A stretch of 58,426 nucleotides of DNA from NCBI GenBank assembly GCA_017550965.1, contig JAFZNK010000023.1, forward strand, positions 1-58,426, given 5' to 3'. Each line of letters begins with the position of its first letter. The stretch's first letter is position 1. Positions 8,501-16,446 of the stretch are shown in pieces. The stretch is from Thermoguttaceae bacterium (GTDB taxonomy: Bacteria > Planctomycetota > Planctomycetia > Pirellulales > Thermoguttaceae). A model generated the notes under the pieces. That model was not told the origin of the DNA. It saw only the letters and a list, made by a program, of their open reading frames with translations, and made no database searches. The position numbers and the translations under genes are program-made.

Positions 8501-11500
8501 TCGCCAGTTCGTTTTTCGGAGTCGCGGCGACAAGCAAGACGCGTCCGTCGGGCGCAGTAACGGGGAATTTATGAGGAGGCGTCTGAACGATCCGATCTTC
8601 GTATCGAACGGTAGAGAGTTTGTCTTGTTTCGCCAAGACGTAGTCGTCGTCGATCGCCGCAAGATAGTCTTGCGGCGTCATGAGCGGGTTATATCGTTCA
8701 GAGTTCAACGTTGCGTCGCGATTTTCTCTCTCTTCTTGAGGCGTCGTCGCCGCTTGTTGTTCTAACGTTTTTCCGCGATATTCAGGCATAAGTTCGTCAA
8801 GAGGAAAAACCATGCCGGAAACGTCGTCGGTTCGGCTCAGCGCGTTCGAATAGGATCGTTGAAACCGAATGACGCCCTCGTTTCGATAAAACATCCATGA
8901 AAAGACGTTGTCGGAACGACAAATCATATTGAGAGTTCGGAATCGCCGCACGCGCGACTCGTCGTCGGTCGAATCGAATTCGTCGCGCAAAACGTCAAAC
9001 GCCGCAGAACTGTCAAGTTCCAGACGGCCGTCGTCGGAGCCAAGCAATTCTTGCAAACGTTCGTGTCGCGCTATTGAGTTGAGGGGCGCGCTATCCTCGG
9101 CGAGAGCCGTTCGAAGCGTCGTCGAATGATTCGTTTCATGCCAACGCTTTAAGATAAGCGAGTTACGTTCGTCCCCAGCGTATTCAATAAGCGCCGTCGC
9201 GCCGTTCGCGTCGCTCAAACCGATCGATTTCGCGCCGCTAAGTTTCGTCGTTTTGACGAATTCGATCGCCTCGTCGACCGTCGCGCAACGATCAAGGATC
9301 GTTTGAATCGCGATTCCGCGACGCAAACCGTCTTTTGGCGCGTTTTTATAGACGTCGTCGAGCAGATCGCTCGTCGTCGCCGCCAAACCGCGCTCATTCA
9401 CGCCCCCGCGACTGCCGATCAGTCCCGTGAGTAAAATCGAAACGGAAGCGTAGCCGTCGAGCGGACGTCGAACGGCGATTCGAGATTCAATCGCGTTCGG
9501 AAGAATATTCATGATCGGCGCGTCGATATTCCCGCCGTGAACAAACTCGCCGTCGAGCGTAACGCCCGCGAAATGCGAACACCCGCCGTTTGGTTTCGCA
9601 AAGCCGCCCCATTCGGGAATATGCTCTCGCGACGCGGGGAACACGGAAAGATTGTGTCGGATCAGCGCCGCCAAAGGGACCCCCGCGCCTTCGGCAATTC
9701 CGCGAAGCTCGTCGTAACCAGATTGACCAAAAAATTCCTGGGCGCGCGCAATATCAGTAGCGTTGACGTTCGGCAAGAGTTTTTCGCTCGAAGTCCCCGC
9801 GACGTCCGCGTACCGTCGCAACGCGCGGCGTATACGCTCGCCGTCGCAACGCCCGCGAGCCAACCCGATTTCGCAAGGACCGCCCGAATAGGATACGACT
9901 TCCTCTGGAAGCGCGTCGTTATGGAGCGTCGAGAACGACTCTTGTTGCGGCTCGGATTTTTTGGTTTCTTCAGCGTTGTTCCGTCCAATTACCGACTTCG
10001 GATCAAATTGAACGGTCACGCTCGAATTGCGCAACGAGTTAACAATTGACGCGTCAAATTCGCGATCGATTCCTTTGGGGCCGTAGTCGCACACGTAATA
10101 ACTCGCGTCCGGCTTATCTTTAAGTATCTTAGCGGCCAGACGAGTAAGGACTTGTTTCGGCCCAATCTCGACGAAGCGTCTCCCCCCGTTTCTATAGGCG
10201 CGTTCGATCATTTCAACAAAGTCGACCGGCTTGGTCATCTGCTCGACGAGATTTTCGCGAATAACCTCGGGATCCGACTCAAAGCGCATGGAAACGCCGC
10301 TCATAAACGGCGTCGTTGGGAAGTCAAAATCTATTCCAGACAACGCGTTATCAAGAGGCGAACAAACTCCGGCGACGAGCGGAGAATGAAAACCGACCGG
10401 CACGGAAAGAATTACCGAACCGCAATGTTCAGACTTAAGTTCCTCGGCAATCTGTTCAAGCGCCGGCCGAACGGCAGAAATAATCGTATTGTCTGGCGCG
10501 TTGCGATTGGAAATAAAGAAAGACTCTGAATCAAATCTTGAAAGCAATCGAGCAAAAATCTTTTGAACAACGTCTTTTGGCGCGTTCGTGGAAAGCATTC
10601 CCGACGGCGTGGCAGACTTGCCAATCGTCTCGTCAATAATACGGCATCGTTCTTGAGTGGCGCGCAACGCGTCGGCGAAAGTTAGCGTCCCGGCGGCTAC
10701 CATAGCGGGATACTCTCCATAGCTGTGCCCCGCTATTATATCCGGCTTAATTCCAAGTCGGCGTAACGTTCGATCGACAATTGTGTCGGCGACAAGCAGC
10801 GATATCTGAGTGGCGGCGACGTCGACTCCAAGAGCTGAAGCGTTCTCGACTGCAAGTTCGTTAAACGTCGGAAAACCGAGGCTTTTAAGCTCAACGTCAA
10901 GTTTATCGCGTTCCTCGCGCGCTTCGGGAACGGAACGAAACAACGGCGAGAGCATTCGCGCATACTGAGAACCCTGCCCCGGAAAAAGAAAGACGACTCG
11001 ATCGTCTTGGCGAGAATTTGCTGATTTTTGCATTTCGTTTGTCATCAAAGTCGCCTTTATAGGAGTTTTATTCGTTTCCATCGGGTCTTTTTCGAGCGTG
11101 ATTTGCGCGACCATTCCGTCGCGATCCCATTGCGAGACAACGGCGCGCGGATTATCGTCGCGTCCTTGCATACTGATAATTGCGTCAAGTATGGCGACTG
11201 CGCCAGCGGCTGAACGTAAATCGCCAATGAGTTCGCGCGCGGATACTCGCGTTTCTCCCAAAATGGTAAGTTTGTCAGAAATCGAAAGTTTTTTCGTCTC
11301 CGAGTTAAATTGTCGTTCGACGCTTCGATCTGAATCGCATATCGTCTCCACAAAAAGAGGACGGTCAACACTTGCCAGCGTTGCGGACGAGTTGGCAAAC
11401 TCTTTAAACGCTTGTATCGCGTGCTCGGCGTCGTTTTTCAGAAGACGCTGTTCTTCAATATCAGAAATTACCGCCAGTATCTTGTCGTCGTCTTCACGCG

Positions 11501-13904
11501 CGTCCTTAACTCGCTTTAGAACAAACGCGACGGCGCCTTCTCCTGGCGTTACGCCCAACTCAGCGCACTTTTTCAGTTCGTTCTTGTGCATACTGCCGCA
11601 ACCGACAACGCACACGACTGCGCGTAAATCCGCGCGGCGATTCAAAAAAAGCGCGGCCGTTCTAAGCGCGCTAAACGACGAAACATTTCCAGCGTCGAGA
11701 GTAAAAGCTCCCCCCTTGAGATCGTATGTCTTCGCTATACGCGACGCGTGAGTGCTGATCGTATCACACCCAGTCTCGTCGTCAATACACGAACCTTCGC
11801 GACCATAAACAGCGGCTGAAAAATCTTCGCCGATTGAATGAGCAAGTTCGCTCGATTTGCCTTCGCCTTCTAACGCCTTTTCCAAACGTTCCTGGTAGAC
11901 AGGCGTTAGCGTCTCCAAATTGAGCGTCGCAAGAAAATCGCTGTCGGAACGGGCGCCGACAATAATTGCAGTCGAAAGCGAGTCTAACGCTTTCAAGCAG
12001 GAAGACTCCGCGCATTGTGAATCAACCTTTTGCAGATGGGAGCGATACCCCGCTGAGGTGATTGCCTGGTCGGCAGATTCAAGAATAATAAACTTCAAAG
12101 CATTCGCGTTTTTAATATGCTTCGGAGGAATACGAAAACGCCGCCAGTCGCAACAAAAGTCCTCAATAAAACCGCCTCGCGCCTTAAAATAGAGAGAATT
12201 AGGATTTATACGGTCCGCAACGGTAAATAAGGTCCGAGTTCGTTCTTTTGGAACGGCGGTAATTGCGACTTCTTCCTTATTGATTCGAGACTTAAAAGCC
12301 TTTACATTAAACGAGCCGGGCAGGACGCATCCTACGCCTATTATCGCTATTTTTCCCAGAGGCAAACACTCCTGTTGTCGAGGCGCGTTCACGATCCCCT
12401 CAGGCCCTTCGACAAAAACTTGAGCGTTTAATCCGCCAATTCCAAACGCCTGGACGCACGCCTTGCGAATGTGTTCGTTCTGGACGCGCCAAGGTTCGTT
12501 TTCAAGCAGAACACGCATATGGGAAGATTTCCAATCAAACGCGGAGCTTAACGTCTCAATCGACGACTGTTTTAATTTCTGTTCATGCGACAATTCTAAA
12601 AGAACCTTAAGTAGACTCGCTACGCCTGCCGTTTTGAGAAGATGCCCTAGATTAGCTTTAACGCTAGTAATCGGGATCTTAACCCATTCTGGCAACGGAG
12701 TGTCTTCCATCGCGTTGGAAAGCGCCTGAAGTTCCGTCGCGTCGCCAAGTCGCGTTGAAGTGGCGTGCGCTTCAATTTTGTCGAGTTCGCTCCATGATTT
12801 ATACCCAGAATCTTTAAACGCGCGTCGAATTGCTAACGTCTGTCCGTCAGATAAAGGCGCCCAAAGACTTTTCCCACGTCCGTCCGTCGCAACGCCGACG
12901 CCTCGAACGATTCCCCAAATACGATCGCCGTTCTTAATCGCTTTTTCAAGACTTTTAACGACCATAAAAACGCACCCTTCTCCGGGAACAAGTCCGTCGG
13001 CGCGGTCGTCAAAAGGAAAAGAACCGCGTGCGGAGCATGAGGACGCTTTAGTAAACTGAACGACATGAGGGGAAGCGACGAAAGTTACTCCACCGACAAT
13101 CGCCGCGTCGAGTTTGCCACTCTGTAAAAAAGACCGAGCAAGCTCAAACGCAAGAAGCGACGAACTACAAACCGCGTCAAAAGCGTAGCCGTCGCCTCTC
13201 AGACCAAACGCGTTTTGAATAGATCGGATTACCTGATGTGGCTGTTCCGACGATAAAAACTCGTCGCGGCCCATAGCGCATGAACTTGTTTTTTTAGCAA
13301 GGAAAGCGCGAATAACTTTCGCGCGACTTTCGCTCGGCAGAGTCTGAAAAGACGGAAGTGAATTGAGAATGTCTACAAAAACGTCCGCGTTTGGGTGAAC
13401 TGGCGCATACTCGTCCGATTTATTTGCGGATAAAAGTCCGCAAAAGACTCCTATCTCAGACGAAGGAAGATTGAACGGATCGACGCCTGTCGAACGTAGA
13501 GCCTCAAGCGCAACTTTGAGCGCAAGCAAGTGTCCAGGGGCTTTTGGCAAGACGTCGCTTCCTACGCCATGACGAGCAAATTCGGCGCGCAACCTCGGAA
13601 CTTCGTCGTTACAGAATCGATCATAATCAACAAGAGCTGCAATATTATAATAGCTTCGTCCTTTTTTCGCCTTTTTATCATGTTTCGGGTCAGGGGCAAA
13701 AAAAACGTTTGAAACGCGGGAAGAATCAATCGGTTTAATGGAAACATGATCACTGACGAGGTTTTGCCAATACTCTTCTGGCGACGTCGCGTCGGGAATA
13801 TAGCAGGAAAAACCGATTATCGCAAGCGGATAGGGACTTCCCAAAATCGAGTCCGTCGACGCGGCCGACGCCCTTTGATCAAAATCCCAGTCCACTATAT
13901 TCAC
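5562..13904 (-). CDS. Iterative type I PKS/PUFA-like megasynthase: KS-CLF-AT-C45 acyltransferase-KR-DH
   Basis: This 2780-residue protein starts at GTG 13904. KS occupies about 28-500, with Cys246 (VCSSSL) and intact HATST and NLGH motifs. A second KS-like unit (about 515-940) has Asn740 in place of Cys and no catalytic histidines, so it is a chain-length factor. AT covers about 966-1265, with FPGQGSQ and Ser1061 in GHSYGE. Residues 1340-1705 look like a C45-family acyltransferase: GGPCEIGLARGR start, probable nucleophile Cys1442 in GGCSHFAG. KR (about 1780-2280) has TGGRRG and Tyr2200 in GYCVANN. The DH hot-dog pair (about 2500-2780) has His2518 in HxxxGxxxxP and Asp2696. I see no Gly-x-Asp-Ser carrier site; the only Asp-Ser-Leu, in the KR tail, is not one. 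A sigma70-like promoter lies upstream. The embedded C45 domain is the unusual element. Confidence 0.88.
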   Translation of the reverse strand: MNIVDWDFDQRASAASTDSILGSPYPLAIIGFSCYIPDATSPEEYWQNLVSDHVSIKPIDSSRVSNVFFAPDPKHDKKAKKGRSYYNIAALVDYDRFCNDEVPRLRAEFARHGVGSDVLPKAPGHLLALKVALEALRSTGVDPFNLPSSEIGVFCGLLSANKSDEYAPVHPNADVFVDILNSLPSFQTLPSESRAKVIRAFLAKKTSSCAMGRDEFLSSEQPHQVIRSIQNAFGLRGDGYAFDAVCSSSLLAFELARSFLQSGKLDAAIVGGVTFVASPHVVQFTKASSCSARGSFPFDDRADGLVPGEGCVFMVVKSLEKAIKNGDRIWGIVRGVGVATDGRGKSLWAPLSDGQTLAIRRAFKDSGYKSWSELDKIEAHATSTRLGDATELQALSNAMEDTPLPEWVKIPITSVKANLGHLLKTAGVASLLKVLLELSHEQKLKQSSIETLSSAFDWKSSHMRVLLENEPWRVQNEHIRKACVQAFGIGGLNAQVFVEGPEGIVNAPRQQECLPLGKIAIIGVGCVLPGSFNVKAFKSRINKEEVAITAVPKERTRTLFTVADRINPNSLYFKARGGFIEDFCCDWRRFRIPPKHIKNANALKFIILESADQAITSAGYRSHLQKVDSQCAESSCLKALDSLSTAIIVGARSDSDFLATLNLETLTPVYQERLEKALEGEGKSSELAHSIGEDFSAAVYGREGSCIDDETGCDTISTHASRIAKTYDLKGGAFTLDAGNVSSFSALRTAALFLNRRADLRAVVCVVGCGSMHKNELKKCAELGVTPGEGAVAFVLKRVKDAREDDDKILAVISDIEEQRLLKNDAEHAIQAFKEFANSSATLASVDRPLFVETICDSDRSVERQFNSETKKLSISDKLTILGETRVSARELIGDLRSAAGAVAILDAIISMQGRDDNPRAVVSQWDRDGMVAQITLEKDPMETNKTPIKATLMTNEMQKSANSRQDDRVVFLFPGQGSQYARMLSPLFRSVPEAREERDKLDVELKSLGFPTFNELAVENASALGVDVAATQISLLVADTIVDRTLRRLGIKPDIIAGHSYGEYPAMVAAGTLTFADALRATQERCRIIDETIGKSATPSGMLSTNAPKDVVQKIFARLLSRFDSESFFISNRNAPDNTIISAVRPALEQIAEELKSEHCGSVILSVPVGFHSPLVAGVCSPLDNALSGIDFDFPTTPFMSGVSMRFESDPEVIRENLVEQMTKPVDFVEMIERAYRNGGRRFVEIGPKQVLTRLAAKILKDKPDASYYVCDYGPKGIDREFDASIVNSLRNSSVTVQFDPKSVIGRNNAEETKKSEPQQESFSTLHNDALPEEVVSYSGGPCEIGLARGRCDGERIRRALRRYADVAGTSSEKLLPNVNATDIARAQEFFGQSGYDELRGIAEGAGVPLAALIRHNLSVFPASREHIPEWGGFAKPNGGCSHFAGVTLDGEFVHGGNIDAPIMNILPNAIESRIAVRRPLDGYASVSILLTGLIGSRGGVNERGLAATTSDLLDDVYKNAPKDGLRRGIAIQTILDRCATVDEAIEFVKTTKLSGAKSIGLSDANGATALIEYAGDERNSLILKRWHETNHSTTLRTALAEDSAPLNSIARHERLQELLGSDDGRLELDSSAAFDVLRDEFDSTDDESRVRRFRTLNMICRSDNVFSWMFYRNEGVIRFQRSYSNALSRTDDVSGMVFPLDELMPEYRGKTLEQQAATTPQEERENRDATLNSERYNPLMTPQDYLAAIDDDYVLAKQDKLSTVRYEDRIVQTPPHKFPVTAPDGRVLLVAATPKNELANKVKLRIAELGGSADLITLTDESGAEKTRSVLAEEITLLCQGEFPRNVLLLASYDAAPRVFDSKEAWALTRSHGIAFPIVALQSWYKVALERKIDLTTLTVVAATRMGGFLGADGRTTRPEDGAMAGLMRSLQVETYTGKNARIFAYCVDHELDEDISIVAERLVAELKRSSTFAEDVGYRSGKRYAMRLVACRQIPEPKKVLTDKHPVWIVTGGRRGVTAELALGLGKKLGAKLCLIGSSDPAIPNIDEALKLDENGLKELKKTMARKALEEKKRPAEVWSRFERALETRKNLNRFKDAGIEVSSYNCDLSNFDEARALTRRIVEENGRIDGILFGSGFEKAAVFEKTSEETAMKIIDVKVGSAVAILSAFDEGNYPRTIFGMGSVSGRMGSLGQVGYCVANNLLAKTLASFANSRPNCRSTVIHWPAWDGVGMAVRPESKFMLDSLGIPFMPIEDGVNCFLDEVVGLRRPYEICKNAPVHIHEYATRQSPYLTEEGLKPFQELIEVPFLSDCAEGDCELRPVKRQSLGFVIDGETWEARVLRSELRVVPPKDAQFYLITQPREYGAVKSSNPARLTLRRKKMDEVFQRVVAWRKARQNAEDDNLIILGLAEAEELYGWNEGEEYCAKADELRDSGKYGQFGVLQMWSEPFDVPTLEEIADSLAIPLEDDEDKEKKTVNSLTVPSRPLVRRISSDSCQIVASLTPDPTVAPYLVEHQFRGRPILPFVMALETFAETINEGVRNNTYMEFLSVKVINGLSFTQDCPYELRSFASCDSDGFWKLRLVGDRYNAEGQKINDAFPYFSGRARCVPAHCAPEMNAFVDPFEYEKAYEWVPIYRGPNHDGLYHGPKLQNLKRCFFINDSKEGIGEIIAPSREELLGEECENVTIDAAVLDAALWFCGALNVAVSPGNPAVPELIEKLRGWTGHIKPCSKCTVRAVVKERRSLPFGYIQVVFDFDVINEDGDLVWQAKGFRKTEF

Positions 13905-14054
13905 CGTTACTTCTTACTAATAAAGGTTCAACAAGTTATCCGCCGCAAGAGCATTGGGGTTCTTCGGTCGATAAATGCAAAACTTCGTAAAACGCCAACG
14001 CGACCAACCTCTTCTGACGTAGTCGGTCGCGAATAACAATTTCCTATTCTATCT

Positions 14055-14083
14055 ATATTATCTAGATTAAAGTAATCAGTCAA
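14055..14083 (-). promoter_or_regulatory. Sigma70-like promoter for the megasynthase operon
   Basis: Reading the minus strand, TTGACT (14083-14078) and TATAAT-like TAATAT (14060-14055) are separated by exactly 17 bases. They sit about 150 bases ahead of the GTG start of the megasynthase, in the 246-base gap after the acyltransferase gene. The gap is A/T-rich and otherwise empty. The promoter could let the megasynthase and downstream genes be expressed apart from the two upstream accessory genes. Confidence 0.6.
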
Positions 14084-14150
14084 GACGCTATTATTGTTTA
14101 CAATCAGAGAAATGTCACTATGGGGTCAATTATGCGCACAGTTAGTATTA

Positions 14151-15503
14151 TTACCTTTCTATCAATAATTCGCGCCACAAATCCAAAAAAGTCTCGTCAA
14201 GTTTGACAAATCGAGACGCATAGCGATAAGAGAGATAGAATTCTCCCCCATAAGAATAAGCGGAGACAAAGATATTAGAACCGCGCCGACATGGACCGGA
14301 AAAGTAGATTCGTTCAAGCGACAGAGAACCAAACGCAATTCGCCCGTCTTTATCGCGCGGAAGTTTGGGATCAAAAATTCTGTCGCAGTCGCCAAGACTC
14401 GAAAAGACGGAACTGCTCAGGGCGCGCGGGGACTTGAGCGTGGCTTTTAACAGGCCGGGAACGCGCGCAAAAGTCGTCAGCGAAGAAAGAAACGTCGCCG
14501 CAGAATTCCAGTCGCGAAAATATTGGATTTCGTCGGCGATTCCCCGACTAAACGCAAGGGAATTGTCGATATCGCGCGTACGTCGCGTCGAGAAGCAGTA
14601 GCTTACCGCAAGGCTCGCTGTCGCGTCGGAATCTTTTGGACTACGCAAATTAAAGGGAATTGTAACGCGATAGAGCGCGCGTTTGTCGCCGTAAAAGCGA
14701 TTGAGACGCGTAAAGAGAACGGCGAGCCAAAACGACAGGATCGTTTCGCCCGATTCTTTACAACGTCGACGAATATCGCTCGCCGTCTCAGAGTCCAGAA
14801 TGCGGAACGCGACGCGTTGCTCGCCCGGTTCTTGAGCAAATCGTTTCTGAGAACGATCAAAACGCTCTTGTGTGAAATCGCCGACGAGTTCTTTCGGACT
14901 TTGAATCAACCACTGGATTGTGTAGTAGATCTTCAATATTTGTCGACGGAGCGACGATCTTTGTTTCGGCAGGGGCGGAAAGTCGAATTGATCGCGGCGA
15001 AGCAAGAAATCGAGATTGCGCTCGACGCAAGGCGCGGCGTCTCCCTCAAGCATACGTCGCGCTTCCAGAAACCAGTCGCTCATAAAAGCGATGAAACCGC
15101 CGCCGTCGCAGGTCGAGTGGTGCGTAAATAGACGAAAAACTACGCCCGCTTCCGTCGGCGCCGCATAGATTTTGAGTCCCGGTTCGCGCGCGAGATCGAT
15201 TCTCCCAATCGGGATCGCGTCCAATTCCGCTTCTGAGTCAAGCCAGGTTATCGTAGGGTTCGCGCAGAGTTGCCAATAGTATTTTCCCCGTTCTTTAACC
15301 ACGGTTGCGGAGAGTAGCGGATGAACGTCTAACGCACGTTCCATGGCCGTCTGCCAAACGCTTCGTTCGGCGACTCCGCGCCATACGAGTTTTGTCGTAA
15401 AAAGCGCGGGAAACTCGTCGGGATTGTCGTAGAAGAAATAGAGTTCAAACGGCGTTAATTCGAGCGGGAAAAAGTCTTCTTTACGCGTATTATTCAACGT
15501 CAT
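14151..15503 (-). CDS. Condensation/O-acyltransferase-like protein (HHxxxDG family)
   Basis: A 450-residue protein of the CoA-dependent acyltransferase superfamily, which includes NRPS condensation domains, PapA-type and wax-ester/alcohol acyltransferases. The signature HHSTCDG (His128, His129, Asp133, Gly134) is intact, and the N-terminal half shows the usual strand pattern before it. In the C-terminal half a YRVTIPFNLR segment resembles the solvent-channel strand of these enzymes. Members transfer an acyl chain from a thioester to an alcohol or amine. Here the natural inference is ester or amide formation on the product of the adjacent synthase. It starts two bases after the phosphopantetheinyl transferase stop, so the two are translated together. 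Acceptor and donor cannot be told from sequence. Confidence 0.72.
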   Translation of the reverse strand: MTLNNTRKEDFFPLELTPFELYFFYDNPDEFPALFTTKLVWRGVAERSVWQTAMERALDVHPLLSATVVKERGKYYWQLCANPTITWLDSEAELDAIPIGRIDLAREPGLKIYAAPTEAGVVFRLFTHHSTCDGGGFIAFMSDWFLEARRMLEGDAAPCVERNLDFLLRRDQFDFPPLPKQRSSLRRQILKIYYTIQWLIQSPKELVGDFTQERFDRSQKRFAQEPGEQRVAFRILDSETASDIRRRCKESGETILSFWLAVLFTRLNRFYGDKRALYRVTIPFNLRSPKDSDATASLAVSYCFSTRRTRDIDNSLAFSRGIADEIQYFRDWNSAATFLSSLTTFARVPGLLKATLKSPRALSSSVFSSLGDCDRIFDPKLPRDKDGRIAFGSLSLERIYFSGPCRRGSNIFVSAYSYGGEFYLSYRYASRFVKLDETFLDLWRELLIER

Positions 15504-15505
15504 GA

Positions 15506-16321
15506 CTATTCTTCTCGTAAGGCGACGACGGTCGCGCGAAATTGATCGCGGTCGACGACGAACGCCGTAAGTTCGACTCCCTCGGCTTGAACGCGATAAC
15601 GTCCGTCCGACGTTGGAGCGACTTCGATTTGATTGGGGTTAAAGGATCGCGCTGGCGAAACCGCTTTATACGCGGCTTCTTTCGCTCCCCATACGACGTC
15701 CTGCTCCCCTGACTCCCACACGGCCGGATCATTAAGCCAGGCGCGTTCTGTTTCCGTAAAAAACAGGTCGAGCATATTGCGTTTGACCGCGCCAAATTCA
15801 ACGAGGTCGCACCCAAGCGCGTCGCCGGGATTAAGCGGATAGATCGCTACGGCGGCGGTCGACACGTGCGAAATTGAACCGCGCGGTCCGAGGGCCGGGT
15901 CAAATAACTTCGGCGCGACGCCGCGATTGCGTTCGTTGCGCGAGCACACGTCGATAGCCGCGTAGTCGTCGCGTTCCAACGCGTCTATCAGCGCGATTGT
16001 CTCGTCGGCGCGCGGTCCGAAGGCGGACTCCCAATTCGCGCTTCCGTGCGAGGCGTAAAAATCCGCTCCCATTGGTCGCTTTGTACTGCCAACCGCGTCA
16101 CCAAACAATTGCGGCGCGACGCTTTTCACAGCAAAAAAGGCTGTTTTAAGCGCGACTCGACCAGCGCGAAACTGACGCCGAGCAATCGGCAAACGCATGG
16201 AAGCGTCTCGCAACAGTTCGCCGGGCGCAAGGAAACGTTCAGGCTCGAGAGTGTCAAGCGCGACCATTTCGTCGCCTGAAATCTTCGCAAGGACGAATCG
16301 TTCAAAAAAACGCTTTTGCAT
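15506..16321 (-). CDS. 4'-phosphopantetheinyl transferase, Sfp type
   Basis: The 271-residue product carries the two Sfp-family metal/CoA motifs: GCDLVEF (Gly-x-Asp) and WGAKEAAYKA (W-x-x-K-E-A-x-x-K). Spacing and length match the Sfp/HetI class. The enzyme attaches the phosphopantetheine arm of CoA to the serine of carrier proteins, here presumably the carrier encoded at the left edge of the window. It is the first gene of the cluster in transcription order and is nearly fused to the acyltransferase gene that follows. HetI plays the same part in heterocyst glycolipid clusters. The role is confident; the partner is inferred. Confidence 0.85.
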   Translation of the reverse strand: MQKRFFERFVLAKISGDEMVALDTLEPERFLAPGELLRDASMRLPIARRQFRAGRVALKTAFFAVKSVAPQLFGDAVGSTKRPMGADFYASHGSANWESAFGPRADETIALIDALERDDYAAIDVCSRNERNRGVAPKLFDPALGPRGSISHVSTAAVAIYPLNPGDALGCDLVEFGAVKRNMLDLFFTETERAWLNDPAVWESGEQDVVWGAKEAAYKAVSPARSFNPNQIEVAPTSDGRYRVQAEGVELTAFVVDRDQFRATVVALREE

Positions 16322-16378
16322 CGTGCGTTTTTATCCAAACACGCGTCGCTCTACGACGCGTCGCGCTTTCAAACTGTT

Positions 16379-16419
16379 AAAGACGCCAAGAGGCGTCGAG
16401 AACAATTCCCCGACGCCTC
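16379..16419 (-). terminator. Hairpin(s) after the exported esterase gene
   Basis: Two alternative stems share one arm: GACGCC/GGCGTC (16382-16397), followed on the minus strand by TTT, and GAGGCGTCG/CGACGCCTC (16390-16419). They lie between the esterase stop and the phosphopantetheinyl transferase start. The T-run is short, so termination may be partial. Confidence 0.45.
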
Positions 16420-16446
16420 GACGTTAGTCAAACGTTCAACGAAAAA

